Notes: a model not told the origin generated them from the letters alone. A DNA stretch of 64,000 bases from Nocardioides cavernae (GCF_013410035.1 NZ_JACCBW010000003.1:62001-126000), one strand, 5' to 3'; positions 30,678 through 40,758 are shown, numbered from the stretch's first letter. A program made the numbers and translations.

Positions 30678-31709
30678 GTGCGGCCCTACGACCTCCTCTT
30701 CGAGCAGGCCCTCACCCGGGTCGACCCCGAGCGCATCCACCACGCCGCGTTCCGGGCGATCCGGGCGGCCGGGCCCCTCACGAGCCGCGCGGTGCGCGTG
30801 CCGGCGGCACCGGTGGAGGCGCTCGGGCTGAGGTTCCCGCACCGCCTCGGCCTCGCCGCCGGCTTCGACAAGAACGCCGTCGGCATCGACGGTCTCGCGG
30901 CGCTCGGCTTCGGGCACGTCGAGGTCGGGACCGTCACGGGCGAGGCCCAGCCCGGCAACCCGACGCCGCGGCTGTTCCGGCTCAAGGACGACCGGGCGAT
31001 CGTCAACCGGATGGGGTTCAACAACGACGGCGCGGAGGTCGTGGCACGGCGGCTCGCGGCGTGGCGGGCGACCGGGCGCAGCACCATCCTCGGGGTCAAC
31101 ATCGGCAAGTCGAAGGTCGTCCCGGAGGACGAGGCGGCCCGCGACTACGAGAAGTCCGCCGGCCTGCTGGCCCCCTACGCCGACTACCTCGTCGTCAACG
31201 TCTCCTCGCCCAACACGCCGGGCCTGCGCAACCTCCAGGCGGTCGAGAAGCTCGAGCCCATCCTCGCGGCCGTGCGCCGCCGTGCCGACGAGGTGCGCCC
31301 CGACCACCGGGTGCCGCTCCTGGTGAAGATCGCGCCCGACCTGAGCGACGACGACGTGGTCGCGGTCGCCGACCTGGCGCTGGCCAGCGGGCTCGACGGC
31401 GTCATCGCCACCAACACGACGATCAGCCGCGACGGCCTGGCGACGTCGGCCGCGACCCTCGACGAGGTCGGGGCCGGCGGGCTCAGCGGCCGGCCCCTGA
31501 CCCGTCGCTCGGAGGACGTCGTACGGATGCTGCGCGCACGCGTCGGCGCCGACCTGACGCTCGTCGGCGTCGGGGGCATCACGAGCGTCGACGACGCACG
31601 CCGCAGGGTGGCCGCGGGCGCCGACCTGCTGCAGGCCTACACCGCCTTCGTCTACGAGGGTCCGCTGTGGCCGCGGCGGATCGTCCGGGGGCTCGCTGCC
31701 GATGGCTGA
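30678..31709 (+). CDS. pyrD: Dihydroorotate dehydrogenase, class 2 (quinone-dependent)
   Basis: Oxidises dihydroorotate to orotate, passing electrons to membrane quinone. The 343-aa protein starts at GTG 30678, two bases after carB. The N-terminal helical extension ([29 protein letters not shown]) is the class 2 membrane-association segment. FMN-binding [34 protein letters not shown], and [14 protein letters not shown], with the class 2 catalytic Ser (Ser177), are intact. This is presumably the working enzyme of the pathway; a class 1B-like pair follows. Confidence 0.96.
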   Translation: MRPYDLLFEQALTRVDPERIHHAAFRAIRAAGPLTSRAVRVPAAPVEALGLRFPHRLGLAAGFDKNAVGIDGLAALGFGHVEVGTVTGEAQPGNPTPRLFRLKDDRAIVNRMGFNNDGAEVVARRLAAWRATGRSTILGVNIGKSKVVPEDEAARDYEKSAGLLAPYADYLVVNVSSPNTPGLRNLQAVEKLEPILAAVRRRADEVRPDHRVPLLVKIAPDLSDDDVVAVADLALASGLDGVIATNTTISRDGLATSAATLDEVGAGGLSGRPLTRRSEDVVRMLRARVGADLTLVGVGGITSVDDARRRVAAGADLLQAYTAFVYEGPLWPRRIVRGLAADG

Positions 31710-32535
31710 CGAGCGGCGGCGCGTCGCGGGCCCCGTGCACGTGGAGGGCGAGGTCGTCGCCACCAAGCGCGTCGGCGGCTACCGCCACCTGACGCTGACC
31801 GCCCCCGGACTGCCCGAACGCTTCCGCGCCGGCACCTTCGTCGCTGTCAGCGTCGCCGGCCACATCGCGCGTCGCCCCCTGTGGATCCACCGCGTGCGTG
31901 CCTCCAGCGCGTTCGGCCCGACCCTCGACGTCGTCGTCCAGGTGCGGGGGAGCGGCACCGCCTGGCTCGCCGCCCAGCCCGTCGGCACCCGCGTCGCCGT
32001 CACCGGCCCGCTCGGGCGCCCGTTCGCCCTGCCGAAGGACCCGGTCGCGTGCCTGCTCGTCGGCGAGGGGTACGCCGCCGCACCGCTGTTCCCGCTCGCC
32101 GAACGCCTCCGCGAGCGCGGGTGCGGCGTCTCGCTCGTCGTCTCCGCGCCCGACGAGGCCGGCCTCCTCTCGGCGCTCGAGGCACGCCGCTCGGTGCGCT
32201 CGGTCACCGTGCTCACCGCCGACGGATCGGTGGGGCAGCGCGGCCGGGTGCCCGACGTCGTCGACGACCTCGTCGCGCGCAGCGACGCCGACATCGTCTA
32301 CGCCGCAGGACCCACCGCCGTCCTCGCCAGCGTCGCCGCGGCCGCCGAGCGCGCCGGGTCGTGGAGCCAGGTGGCCGTCGAGGTGCCCACCCCGTGCGGC
32401 ACCGGCCTCTGCCACGGCTGCGCCCTGCCCGTCGTCGGCGAGGACGGTGTGGACCGTGTGGTGCGCGGCTGCACCGAGGGCCCCGTCGTCCGCGGCGACC
32501 GCGTGCGGTGGGACGCGCTGGGGGCGGGCTCGTGA
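31702..32535 (+). CDS. pyrK: PyrK-like electron-transfer flavoprotein with [2Fe-2S] site
   Basis: A 277-aa protein of the dihydroorotate dehydrogenase B electron-transfer family. An FAD-binding barrel (about 12-95, with [21 protein letters not shown]) is followed by an NAD-binding domain ([22 protein letters not shown]) and a C-terminal cluster site C232-x4-C237-x2-C240-x16-C257. ATG 31702 overlaps the pyrD stop by eight bases. In class 1B enzymes PyrK feeds electrons from PyrD to NAD; its partner here would be the next gene. Confidence 0.85.
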   Translation: MADERRRVAGPVHVEGEVVATKRVGGYRHLTLTAPGLPERFRAGTFVAVSVAGHIARRPLWIHRVRASSAFGPTLDVVVQVRGSGTAWLAAQPVGTRVAVTGPLGRPFALPKDPVACLLVGEGYAAAPLFPLAERLRERGCGVSLVVSAPDEAGLLSALEARRSVRSVTVLTADGSVGQRGRVPDVVDDLVARSDADIVYAAGPTAVLASVAAAAERAGSWSQVAVEVPTPCGTGLCHGCALPVVGEDGVDRVVRGCTEGPVVRGDRVRWDALGAGS

Positions 32536-33383
32536 GCGCGCCGCTGCCCGGCCCGGTGATGGTCGCCGCCGGTTGCGGGGGCACGGGCCGCGAGCTCGAG
32601 CCGTTCTGCGGCGACGACGGACTCGACGGGCTGCACGTCGTGACCCGCTCGATCACCCTCGACGCCCGCAGCGGCGGTCCGGGGCCGCGGGTCGTCGAGG
32701 TGCCGGGCGGCCTGGTGAACGCCGTCGGGCTGCCCAATCCCGGCCTCGAGCACTTCCTCGCCACCGAGCTCCCGTGGCTGGTGCGCGCCGGCGCCCGGGT
32801 GCTGGTGTCGATCGCCGGCGCGACGATGGGGGAGTACGCCGACCTGGCGCGCCGCCTCGCCCGTGCCCCCGGGGTCGCCGGCCTCGAGGTCAACGTCGGC
32901 GCGCCCGACGACGTCGGTGCCGGTCTCTACGAGGTCCGCGAGCCCTTCCACTCCGCCAGCGTCATCGCCGCCGTCCGCCGCGAGTTCGCCTCCGACCGTC
33001 CCGTCCTGGCCAAGCTGCGGCCCGACGTGTCCCGCATCGTCGAGGGCGCCCGCTCCTGCCACGAGGCCGGCGCGACCGCGGTCGTCATCGGCAACGCCGT
33101 CCCCGCCGCGTTCCCCGACGGGCGCGCCGGCGGGCTCAGCGGGCCGGCCGTGGCACCGATCGCGCTCCGGTGCGTCGCCGAGGTGCGCCGCGCCCACCCC
33201 GACGTGCCCACGATCGGGTGCGGCGGCGTACGCGACCTCGCCTCGGCCAACGCCTACCTCGACGCCGGTGCGCGCGCCGTCCAGGTCGGCACCGCCCTGC
33301 TCCACGACCCCACCACCGTCGCCCGGCTGCGCGCCACGCTGCGCACGACCGCCCACCTGCCCGGACCAGAGGAGACCCCATGA
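32532..33383 (+). CDS. Class 1B-like dihydroorotate dehydrogenase homologue without the catalytic cysteine
   Basis: A 283-aa FMN-barrel protein from GTG 32532, overlapping the pyrK stop (GTGA). The class 1 framework is present: VNAVGLPNPGLEHFL, KLRPDV with the FMN lysine, VVIGNAV, GGLSGPAVAPIAL and the FMN phosphate loop GCGGVRDLASANAYLDAGARAVQVG. The active-site motif, normally N-x-S-C-P-N, reads N121-V-G-A124-P-D126, so the catalytic Cys base is Ala and a substrate Asn is Asp. It is therefore unlikely to oxidise dihydroorotate in the usual way. It may use another substrate, or serve as a partner for PyrK. Confidence 0.8.
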   Translation: MSAPLPGPVMVAAGCGGTGRELEPFCGDDGLDGLHVVTRSITLDARSGGPGPRVVEVPGGLVNAVGLPNPGLEHFLATELPWLVRAGARVLVSIAGATMGEYADLARRLARAPGVAGLEVNVGAPDDVGAGLYEVREPFHSASVIAAVRREFASDRPVLAKLRPDVSRIVEGARSCHEAGATAVVIGNAVPAAFPDGRAGGLSGPAVAPIALRCVAEVRRAHPDVPTIGCGGVRDLASANAYLDAGARAVQVGTALLHDPTTVARLRATLRTTAHLPGPEETP

Positions 33384-34219
33384 CCAGCCCAGCCGGCACC
33401 CCCTTCGGCGCCCGACTCGCGACCGCGATCGAGCAGCGCGGCCGGTTCTGCGTGGGCATCGACCCCCACGCCGCCCTCCTGCGCGAGTGGGGCCTCGACG
33501 ACGACGTGGCCTCCCTCGAGCGGTTCGCCCTCACGGTGGTGGAGGCGGTCGCGCCCGTGGTCGGCGTGGTCAAGCCGCAGAGCGCGTTCTACGAGCGCTT
33601 CGGGAGCCGGGGCGTCGCCGTCCTCGAGCGGGTCGTCGCCGAGTCCCGCGCCGCGGGTGCGCTGGTGCTGATGGACGCCAAGCGCGGCGACATCGGCTCC
33701 ACCAGCGAGGCGTACGCCGACGCCTACCTCGACCCGACGTCGCCGCTCGCCTCCGACGCCGTGACGGCGAGCCCCTACCTCGGCTTCGGCTCGCTCGACC
33801 CCATGCTCGAGGCGTGCCGCCGCCACGGGGGCGGGCTGTTCGTGCTGGCCCTCACCTCCAACGAGGAGGGGCCCGAGGTGCAGCACGCGCGTACGCCCCA
33901 CGGCACCGTCGCCGGCACGGTGCTGGCCCACCTGCGCCGGGCCAACGCCGACGCCACGCCGGTCGGGTCGTTCGGCGCCGTGGTCGGCGCGACGATCGGT
34001 CGGACCGACGAGGACCTCGACGTCAACGGGCCGCTGCTGGTGCCGGGCTACGGCGCCCAGGGGGGCACCGCCGAGGACCTCGAGCGGATCCTCGGCGCCG
34101 CCGCCCGCTGGGCGCTGCCGAGCTCGTCGCGCGAGGTCCTGCGCGCCGGCCCGGACCCGGCGGCCCTGCGCGACGCCGCGCTGCGCGGCAACGACGCCGT
34201 GCGAGGCTTGGGAGCGTGA
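33380..34219 (+). CDS. pyrF: Orotidine 5'-phosphate decarboxylase, type 2
   Basis: Makes UMP from OMP, the last step of the pathway. ATG 33380 overlaps the previous stop as ATGA and gives 279 aa, the length of the type 2 branch found in mycobacteria and myxobacteria. The catalytic charge network sits in LVLMDAKRGDIGSTSEAYADAYL (Asp-Ala-Lys-Arg-x-Asp). VGIDPHAALLREWGL and LLVPGYGAQGGTAEDL complete the phosphate and substrate sites. It ends the second pyr operon. Confidence 0.95.
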   Translation: MTSPAGTPFGARLATAIEQRGRFCVGIDPHAALLREWGLDDDVASLERFALTVVEAVAPVVGVVKPQSAFYERFGSRGVAVLERVVAESRAAGALVLMDAKRGDIGSTSEAYADAYLDPTSPLASDAVTASPYLGFGSLDPMLEACRRHGGGLFVLALTSNEEGPEVQHARTPHGTVAGTVLAHLRRANADATPVGSFGAVVGATIGRTDEDLDVNGPLLVPGYGAQGGTAEDLERILGAAARWALPSSSREVLRAGPDPAALRDAALRGNDAVRGLGA

Positions 34220-34674
34220 TCCCAGCCGGAGCGACCCGCCGCCTCGCGGCCGGCGTCGCCCTGGCCGGGTGCCTCGCCGTCGGCGGCTGCTCCGGCGATC
34301 CGCAGGACGCCTACTGCGACGAGGTCGAGGAGCACCAGGTGGCGCTGAGCGACGTCGCTGCCTCCGACGACGCCGGTGCCCTCTTCGACGCGCTCGACGA
34401 CTACGACGACCTGCGTGCCGTGGCCCCGCGCGACATCGCCGACGACTGGGCCGACGTCGTCGAGCCGCTCCACGCCCTCGAGGACGTGCTGGACGAGAGC
34501 GGGATCGACCCGTCCACCTACGCGGCCGCGCAGCCGCCCGTCGACCTCGACGGCGCCACCCGGGAGGAGATCGAGGCGGCCGCGCGCACCGTCGGCTCCG
34601 AGCAGACCGTGCAGGCGATGGCGGCGCTCGAGCAGCACTCGCTCGACGTGTGCGGCACGCCACTCTCGCGCTGA
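34216..34674 (+). CDS. Small secreted lipoprotein of unknown function
   Basis: A 152-aa protein from GTG 34216, overlapping the pyrF stop. It has a short signal peptide ending in the lipobox LAVGGC, with Cys near residue 22, then S-G-D. The mature domain is acidic and helical (YCDEVEEHQVALSDVAASDDAGALFDALDD) with two further Cys that could pair. The overlap means it is probably cotranslated with pyrF, although it has no visible link to pyrimidines. Confidence 0.75.
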   Translation: MIPAGATRRLAAGVALAGCLAVGGCSGDPQDAYCDEVEEHQVALSDVAASDDAGALFDALDDYDDLRAVAPRDIADDWADVVEPLHALEDVLDESGIDPSTYAAAQPPVDLDGATREEIEAAARTVGSEQTVQAMAALEQHSLDVCGTPLSR

Positions 34675-34684
34675 GCCGCGCGCG

Positions 34685-34732
34685 GCCCGACGTGCCGCCC
34701 GACGTGCGGCCCGACGTGCGGACCGGCGTGCG
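34685..34732. repeat. Four tandem 12-bp repeats upstream of mihF
   Basis: GCCCGACGTGCC, GCCCGACGTGCG, GCCCGACGTGCG and GACCGGCGTGCG follow one another without gaps, about 55 bases before the mihF -35 box. The unit could be a regulator site or a simple slippage array. Confidence 0.85.
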
Positions 34733-34787
34733 GCCGGCGGCGGGGAGTAGCCCACGTCACGTGCCCGGCGCGGTGGTGGTGACCCGA

Positions 34788-34817
34788 TTGCCTGCCCCGA
34801 CGGGATCTGACTAGATT
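34788..34817 (+). promoter_or_regulatory. Promoter of mihF-gmk
   Basis: TTGCCT (34788-34793), an 18-base spacer and TAGATT (34812-34817) match a housekeeping sigma promoter. It leaves a leader of about 55 bases, in contrast to the leaderless genes nearby. Confidence 0.6.
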
Positions 34818-34880
34818 GACCCGGACCGAAGCCGGACCTCACCCCATCCGACCCCGCATCGACCCCGAAGGATCGCCTCC

Positions 34881-35204
34881 GTGGCCTTGCCCCCTCTGAC
34901 GCCCGAGCAGCGCCAGGCAGCCCTCGACAAGGCTGCGGCCTCCCGACGCGAGCGGGCCGAGGTGAAGAACCGCCTGAAGAACTCGGGCGGCTCGATCCTC
35001 GACGTGCTGCACGAGGGCCAGACCAACGAGGTCATCGGCAAGATGCGCGTGGTCGAGCTCCTGCAGTCCGTGCCGGGTCTCGGCCGGGTGCGTGCGCGCC
35101 AGGTGATGGAGCGCCTCGGCATCGCCGAGAGCCGTCGGGTGCGCGGGCTGGGCGTCAAGCAGGTCGCCGCGCTCGAGCGTGAATTCGGCCCCGACGCGTC
35201 GTGA
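34881..35204 (+). CDS. mihF: Actinobacterial integration host factor (mIHF)
   Basis: Nucleoid-associated DNA-binding protein essential in mycobacteria. The 107-aa protein from GTG 34881 has the family's N-terminal basic helix ([29 protein letters not shown]) and helix-two-turn-helix core with [35 protein letters not shown]. It precedes gmk, overlapping by four bases, the usual actinobacterial arrangement. GGATCG upstream provides only a weak ribosome site. Confidence 0.96.
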   Translation: MALPPLTPEQRQAALDKAAASRRERAEVKNRLKNSGGSILDVLHEGQTNEVIGKMRVVELLQSVPGLGRVRARQVMERLGIAESRRVRGLGVKQVAALEREFGPDAS

Positions 35205-35821
35205 TCGAGTCCGGTCACCACACCGCCGAGGGAGCCGGCAACCCGACGGGCCGCTCGCGGCTGATCGTCCTCGCCGGCCCGACCGCCGTCGGCAAGGGCA
35301 CCGTCGCCGCGGCCGTGCGCGAGACGCACCCCGAGGTCTGGATCTCGGTGTCGGCCACCACCCGCGCCCCGCGACCCGGCGAGGAGAACGGCGTCCACTA
35401 CTGGTTCGTCTCCGACGACGAGTTCGACGCGATGGTGGACAAGGGCGACCTCCTCGAGTGGGCGGTCGTGCACAAGGCGGCCCGCTACGGCACCCCGCGC
35501 GGCCCGGTCGACCTCGCGCTCGCATCCGGGCACCCCGCGATGCTCGAGATCGACCTGCAGGGCGCGCGGCAGGTGCGCGAGACGATGCCCGAGGCGCTGT
35601 TCGTCTTCCTCAAGCCACCGTCGTGGGACGAGCTCGTACGCCGTCTCGTCGGCCGCGGCACCGAGACCGAGGCCGAGCGCGAGCGACGTCTCGAGACCGC
35701 CCGGGCGGAGCTGGAGGCCGAGAGCGAGTTCGACGTCACCATCGTCAACCACGAAGTTCACGCTGCTGCGGACGAGTTGGTAGCCTTGATAGTTGGACCT
35801 GCTCCATCCGTAACTGACTAG
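35201..35821 (+). CDS. gmk: Guanylate kinase
   Basis: Phosphorylates GMP to GDP. A 206-aa protein from GTG 35201 inside the mihF stop. The P-loop reads [12 protein letters not shown] (family GPSGxGKGT), followed by [22 protein letters not shown] for GMP binding and [22 protein letters not shown]. The extra 20 residues before the P-loop are unusual but still short. The rpoZ promoter probably lies in its 3' end (TTGATAGTTGG). Confidence 0.95.
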   Translation: MIESGHHTAEGAGNPTGRSRLIVLAGPTAVGKGTVAAAVRETHPEVWISVSATTRAPRPGEENGVHYWFVSDDEFDAMVDKGDLLEWAVVHKAARYGTPRGPVDLALASGHPAMLEIDLQGARQVRETMPEALFVFLKPPSWDELVRRLVGRGTETEAERERRLETARAELEAESEFDVTIVNHEVHAAADELVALIVGPAPSVTD

Positions 35822-35836
35822 CGAGGCACCCACACC

Positions 35837-36145
35837 GTGGCTTCTCCCACCATCGACGCTCAGGGCGTGACCAACCCCTCGATCGACGACCTGCTCAGCA
35901 AGACCGACAGCAAGTACAAGCTGGTGCTCTACAGCGCCCAGCGTGCCCGCCAGATCAACGCCTACTACTCCCAGCTCGGCGAGGGCCTCCTCGAGTACGT
36001 CGGCCCGCTGGTCGACACCCACGTGCAGGAGAAGCCCCTCTCGATCGCGCTGCGCGAGATCAACGACGACCTGCTGACCTGCGAGGACATCGACCCCGCC
36101 GCCGAGGCCGCCGCCGAGGACGCTGCCGGCGACGCCACGGAGTGA
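35837..36145 (+). CDS. rpoZ: DNA-directed RNA polymerase omega subunit
   Basis: Assembly factor of RNA polymerase. A 102-aa protein starting at GTG 35837. The conserved helix [31 protein letters not shown] is intact, and the acidic C-terminal tail ([15 protein letters not shown]) is typical of actinobacteria. The gene lies 15 bases after gmk and 10 bases before coaBC, in the usual gmk-rpoZ-coaBC order. Confidence 0.96.
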   Translation: MASPTIDAQGVTNPSIDDLLSKTDSKYKLVLYSAQRARQINAYYSQLGEGLLEYVGPLVDTHVQEKPLSIALREINDDLLTCEDIDPAAEAAAEDAAGDATE

Positions 36146-36155
36146 CGACCGCCCG

Positions 36156-37379
36156 ATGACGACGAGCGTCGTCCTCGGGGTGTCGGGCGGCATCGCGGCC
36201 TACAAGGCCTGCGAGCTGCTGCGCCGGTTCACCGAGTCGGGGCACGACGTCACCGTCGTGCCCACGGCCGCGGCCCTCGAGTTCGTGGGGGCGCCGACCT
36301 GGGCCGCCCTGTCGGGCAAGCCGGTCGCGACCGACGTGTGGACCGGCGTCCATGCCGTGCCGCACGTCCGGATCGGCAAGGGCGCCGACGTCGTCGTGGT
36401 CGCCCCGGCGACCGCCGACGTGCTCGCCAGGGCCGCGCACGGCCTCGCCGACGACCTCCTCACCAACACGCTCCTCACGGCGCGCTGCCCGGTCGTGTTC
36501 GCCCCGGCGATGCACACCGAGATGTGGGAGCACCCGGCGACGCAGGCCAACGTCGCCACGCTGCGCGCGCGCGGCGCCGTCGTCATCGAGCCCGCCGAGG
36601 GCAGGCTCACCGGCGCCGACACCGGCAAGGGCCGCCTGCCCGAGCCGGCCGAGATCTTCGAGCTCGTCCTCGGCGTCCTGGGCCGCGGCGCGGCCCGTGG
36701 CCCGGCCCAGGACCTCGCCGGCCGTACGGTCGTGGTGTCCGCCGGAGGCACCCGGGAGTACCTCGACCCGGTCCGCTTCCTCGGCAACCGCTCGTCCGGG
36801 CTCCAGGGGTACGCCCTGGCCCGCGCCGCGGCGGCCCGCGGGGCGCAGGTGACCCTCGTGAGCGCCAACGTCGTGCTGCCGGACCCGGCCGGGGTGAGCG
36901 TCGTGCACGTCGAGACCACCGAGCAACTGCGCGGTGCGGTCCTCGCGGCGACCGCGAGCGCCGATGCGGTGGTGATGGCCGCCGCGCCTGCGGACTTCCG
37001 GCCCACCGCGGTCAGCGACGCCAAGATCAAGAAGGCCGACGACGGCTCCGCGCCCGCCATCGAGCTGGTCCAGAACCCCGACATCCTCGCCGAGATCTCC
37101 CACGACCGGGCCCGGGAGGGCGCCGTCATCGTCGGGTTCGCGGCCGAGACGGGTGACGCGACCGGGTCGGTCCTCGACCTCGGCCGGGCCAAGCTCGCCC
37201 GCAAGGGCTGCGACCTGCTCGTCGTCAACGACGTCAGCGGGGGAGCGGTGTTCGGCAGCGCCGACAACGAGGCGGTCATCCTCGGCACCGACGGCGCGGC
37301 CGTCGACGTGCCCCGCGGCAGCAAGACCGCCCTGGCGCACGTCATCTGGGACGAGGTCGCCCGGCGATTCGCCGAGTGA
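36156..37379 (+). CDS. coaBC: Bifunctional phosphopantothenoylcysteine decarboxylase / phosphopantothenate-cysteine ligase
   Basis: Two steps of coenzyme A synthesis. The 407 aa comprise the FMN-dependent CoaC domain (about 1-185; [19 protein letters not shown], catalytic His in [28 protein letters not shown] where most bacteria have PAMN) and the CTP-using CoaB domain (about 190-407; [37 protein letters not shown]). The layout is complete. Confidence 0.97.
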   Translation: MTTSVVLGVSGGIAAYKACELLRRFTESGHDVTVVPTAAALEFVGAPTWAALSGKPVATDVWTGVHAVPHVRIGKGADVVVVAPATADVLARAAHGLADDLLTNTLLTARCPVVFAPAMHTEMWEHPATQANVATLRARGAVVIEPAEGRLTGADTGKGRLPEPAEIFELVLGVLGRGAARGPAQDLAGRTVVVSAGGTREYLDPVRFLGNRSSGLQGYALARAAAARGAQVTLVSANVVLPDPAGVSVVHVETTEQLRGAVLAATASADAVVMAAAPADFRPTAVSDAKIKKADDGSAPAIELVQNPDILAEISHDRAREGAVIVGFAAETGDATGSVLDLGRAKLARKGCDLLVVNDVSGGAVFGSADNEAVILGTDGAAVDVPRGSKTALAHVIWDEVARRFAE

Positions 37380-37449
37380 GACGTCGGTCCCGGATGCTGG
37401 GCTGGCGATACGTTTGACCCCACCGTTCCAGAAGAATCGAGAGAGCAAC

Positions 37450-38652
37450 GTGGCTGGACGCCTCTTCACCTCCGAGTCCGTGACCGAGGGTCACCCGGAC
37501 AAGATCGCCGACAGGATCAGCGACTCCGTCCTCGACCACCTCATGTCGGAGGACCCCGACCGCGCCAACCTGCGCGTGGCCGTGGAGACGCTCCTGACGA
37601 CCGGCCTGGTCGTCGTGGCCGGCGAGGTCCGCACCGGCGCCTACGCCCCGGTCGCCGACATCGTGCGCAAGGCCATCCTCGACATCGGCTACGACTCCTC
37701 GGAGAAGGGCTTCGACGGCACGACGTGCGGCGTCCAGGTCGCCATCGGCGCCCAGTCCAGCGACATCGCCGCCGGCGTCGACGCTGGCCACGAGTCCCGC
37801 GTGGGCGACTCCGACGACGAGCTCGACAAGCGCGGCGCCGGCGACCAGGGCCTGATGTTCGGCTACGCCTGCGACGACACCCCCGAGCTGATGCCGCTGC
37901 CGATCACGATCGCCCAGCGCCTCGCCCAGCGCCTCACCGAGGTGCGCAAGGACGGCACGCTGGACTACCTGCGGCCCGACGGCAAGACGCAGGTCACCAT
38001 CGAGTACGACGCCGACGACCGTCCGGTGCGCATCGACACCGTCGTGCTCTCGACCCAGCACGACCCCGACGTCGAGCACGCCACGCTCGAGGCCGACATC
38101 AAGCACCACGTGATCGACCCGGTGCTCGCGACCTTCGACATCCCGTCCGAGGGCTACCGCATGCTGGTGAACCCGACCGGCACCTTCGTCATCGGCGGCC
38201 CGATGGGCGACGCGGGCCTCACCGGGCGCAAGATCATCGTCGACACCTACGGCGGCATGGCCCGCCACGGCGGAGGCGCGTTCTCCGGCAAGGACCCGTC
38301 GAAGGTCGACCGGTCGGCCGCCTACGCGATGCGCTGGGTCGCGAAGAACGTCGTCGCCGCGGGCCTGGCCCGTCGCTGCGAGGCCCAGGTCGCGTACGCC
38401 ATCGGCAAGGCCGCGCCGGTGGGCGTCTTCATCCAGACGTTCGGCACCGGGGTGGTCCCGGACGAGAAGATCCAGCAGGCCGTGCTGGAGGTCTTCGACC
38501 TGCGGCCGGCCGCGATCATCCGCGACCTCGACCTGCTCCGCCCGATCTACGCGGAGACGAGCGCCTACGGCCACTTCGGCCGCGAGCTCCCCGAGTTCAC
38601 CTGGGAGTCGACCGAGCGCGCCGACAAGCTCAAGGCGGCCGCCGGGGTCTGA
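37450..38652 (+). CDS. metK: S-adenosylmethionine synthetase
   Basis: Makes SAM from methionine and ATP. GTG 37450 starts a 400-aa protein with the family N-terminus [33 protein letters not shown], the phosphate loop [19 protein letters not shown] and [10 protein letters not shown] follow. A possible -10 box TACGTT (37409-37414) leaves about 30 bases of leader. No SAM riboswitch is evident there. Confidence 0.98.
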   Translation: MAGRLFTSESVTEGHPDKIADRISDSVLDHLMSEDPDRANLRVAVETLLTTGLVVVAGEVRTGAYAPVADIVRKAILDIGYDSSEKGFDGTTCGVQVAIGAQSSDIAAGVDAGHESRVGDSDDELDKRGAGDQGLMFGYACDDTPELMPLPITIAQRLAQRLTEVRKDGTLDYLRPDGKTQVTIEYDADDRPVRIDTVVLSTQHDPDVEHATLEADIKHHVIDPVLATFDIPSEGYRMLVNPTGTFVIGGPMGDAGLTGRKIIVDTYGGMARHGGGAFSGKDPSKVDRSAAYAMRWVAKNVVAAGLARRCEAQVAYAIGKAAPVGVFIQTFGTGVVPDEKIQQAVLEVFDLRPAAIIRDLDLLRPIYAETSAYGHFGRELPEFTWESTERADKLKAAAGV

Positions 38653-38658
38653 TCCCCG

Positions 38659-38684
38659 AGCCGTCCACAGGCACCCGGACGGCT
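38659..38684. terminator. Hairpin after metK
   Basis: AGCCGTCC (38659-38666) and GGACGGCT (38677-38684) form a perfect 8-bp stem with a 10-base loop, seven bases after the metK stop. There is no following T-run, so intrinsic termination is only possible. Confidence 0.5.
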
Positions 38685-38712
38685 GTCGGGCCGCGCTGAC
38701 ACAATCGCCCGC

Positions 38713-40758
38713 ATGACGTCCCACGAGGCCCCGGAGGCAGAGATGCTCCCGGGGCTTCGTGCTGCGGTGGACGACGCGCGGGCCAAGGCCGCGGCGACCC
38801 GGCGCCGCAAGGCCGCGTCCTGGGAGCCCGCCGAGACCGACCCGGTGGCCCGGGTGCTGGTCGACATCGCGCTGGCCCACCTCGACCGCCCCTTCGACTA
38901 CGCCGTGCCGGTGGGCATGGCCGACACCGCGGTGCCCGGCGCGCGGGTCAAGGTGCGCTTCGCGGGCCAGGACGTCGACGGGTTCCTGGTCGAGCGCGCG
39001 AGCCAGACCGACCACACCGGCCACCTGCAGCCCCTGCGCCGCGTGGTCAGCCCCGAGCCCGTCCTGGCGCCCGAGATCGTCCGTCTCAGCGAGACCCTCG
39101 CCCGTCGCTACGCCGGGGCCCGGTCCGACGTGCTGCGCCTCGCCGTCCCCCCGCGGCACGCCGCCGCGGAGAAGGCGCCATCCGCCCCCGCCCCCGAGGC
39201 GGCGGCGCCCGCACCGACCCGCTGGGCCGAGGTCGCGCACGCCGACGCCTTCCTGCGCCGGCTCGCCGCCGGTGACCCGCCCCGCGCCGTGTGGTCCGCC
39301 GCGCCTGCCGACGACTGGCCCGCGATGGTCGCCGAGGCGGTCGCCACGACGTACGCCACGGGCCGCGGCGTGCTGGTCTGCGTCCCCGACGGGCGCGACG
39401 TCGCGCGCGTCGACGCCGCGCTGACGGCGCTGCTCGGGGACGGGCACCACGTCTGCCTCACCGCGGACGGCGGCCCGGCGGCTCGCTACCGCGACTTCCT
39501 CGCCGTCGCGCGCGGGGCCCGACGCATCGTGGTCGGGACGCGGTCCGCCGCGTTCGCGCCCGTCCACGACCTGGGGCTCGTCGTGCTCTGGGACGACGGC
39601 GACGACCTCCACGCCGAGCCCCGCGCGCCCTACCCCCACACCCGCGAGGTCCTGGTGCTGCGCGCGGAGCAGCAGGGGACCGCGGCCCTGTTCGGCGCGA
39701 TCGCGCGGACCGCCGAGACGCAGCAGCTGCTGACGACGGGATGGGCCCACGAGCTCGCCGTCCCGCGCGAGGTGCTGCGTCGCCGCGTGCGCGTCGAGGC
39801 GGTCCCCGCCGAGGACCGGTCCGTCGGCACCCGCATCCCGCGCGCCGCCTACGACGCCGTCCGCCGCGGGCTCGACGTCGGTCCGGTCCTGGTCCAGACG
39901 CCGCGCGCCGGCTACGCCGCCTCCCTCGCCTGCGACACCTGCCGCGCGCCTGCGCGGTGCACGGTGTGCACCGGCCCGCTCGCCGTCGCCGGACCGACCG
40001 TCCCGCCGCACTGCCGGTGGTGCGGGCACGTCGAGTCGGCGTGGGCGTGCCCGACCTGCGGTGGACGTGGCCTGCGGGCCCCGGTCCGGGGGGAGGCGCG
40101 CACCGCCGAGGAGCTGGGGCGGATGTTCCCCGGCACCACCGTCCGCAGCTCGAGCGGCGACCGGGTGCTCGACCGGGTCGGCCCCACGGGGGACCTCGTC
40201 GTCGCGACCGTCGGCGCCGAGCCCGTGGCGGACGACGGCTACGCCGCGGTCGTCGTCCTCGACACCTGGTTGACCCTCGCCCGCGACGACCTCCGGGCCG
40301 CCGAGGAGGCGCTGCGGCGCTGGCTCAACGCGGCGGCGCTCGTGCGCCCGGGCGGTCACGTCGTCGCCGTCGGTGACCCCGCCCACCCCGCGCTGCAGGC
40401 GCTGGTGCGGTGGGACCCCGCCGGCTTCGCGCGACGCGAGACCGACGAGCGCTCCCAGGCGCACCTCCCGCCCGCCGCCCGGATCGCGACGGTCACCGGT
40501 GACCTCGGTGCCCTCGACGACGTGCTGCACCTGCTCGACCTGCCCGACGGGGCCGAGGTGCTGGGTCCGGTAGCCGTCGACGCGCCGCCCCCCTCCGCGC
40601 CGGCCGCGCCGGCCGGTGCCGTCGAGCACCGGGTGCTCCTGCGCGTGCCGCGGGCTGCCGGGCAGGAGCTGTCGCAGGCCCTGGGCGACCTCCAGCGCAT
40701 CCGGTCGGCCCGCAAGCTCGACCCCGTGCGGATCCAGGTCGACCCGCCCACCCTCTAG
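38713..40758 (+). CDS. priA: PriA-family primosomal protein N', helicase-inactive actinobacterial form
   Basis: A 681-aa protein with the PriA DNA-binding N-terminus (VARVLVDIALAHLDRPFDYAVP, VKVRFAGQDVDGFLVERA) and the zinc-binding cysteines in CDTCRAPARCTVC, CRWCGHVE and CPTCGGRG. The ATPase centre is degenerate: where PriA has the Walker A GVTGSGKT, this has WSAAPADDWPAM, and the DEEH box is replaced by LWDDGDD. This is the usual actinobacterial form, thought to load the primosome without unwinding. CACAAT (38700-38705) seven bases before ATG is a weak -10 box. It leads the priA-def-fmt group. Confidence 0.9.
   Translation: MTSHEAPEAEMLPGLRAAVDDARAKAAATRRRKAASWEPAETDPVARVLVDIALAHLDRPFDYAVPVGMADTAVPGARVKVRFAGQDVDGFLVERASQTDHTGHLQPLRRVVSPEPVLAPEIVRLSETLARRYAGARSDVLRLAVPPRHAAAEKAPSAPAPEAAAPAPTRWAEVAHADAFLRRLAAGDPPRAVWSAAPADDWPAMVAEAVATTYATGRGVLVCVPDGRDVARVDAALTALLGDGHHVCLTADGGPAARYRDFLAVARGARRIVVGTRSAAFAPVHDLGLVVLWDDGDDLHAEPRAPYPHTREVLVLRAEQQGTAALFGAIARTAETQQLLTTGWAHELAVPREVLRRRVRVEAVPAEDRSVGTRIPRAAYDAVRRGLDVGPVLVQTPRAGYAASLACDTCRAPARCTVCTGPLAVAGPTVPPHCRWCGHVESAWACPTCGGRGLRAPVRGEARTAEELGRMFPGTTVRSSSGDRVLDRVGPTGDLVVATVGAEPVADDGYAAVVVLDTWLTLARDDLRAAEEALRRWLNAAALVRPGGHVVAVGDPAHPALQALVRWDPAGFARRETDERSQAHLPPAARIATVTGDLGALDDVLHLLDLPDGAEVLGPVAVDAPPPSAPAAPAGAVEHRVLLRVPRAAGQELSQALGDLQRIRSARKLDPVRIQVDPPTL

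Noticed and set aside
37380..37449. Possible SAM riboswitch upstream of metK
   Set aside because: Only 70 bases and no SAM-box pattern seen.
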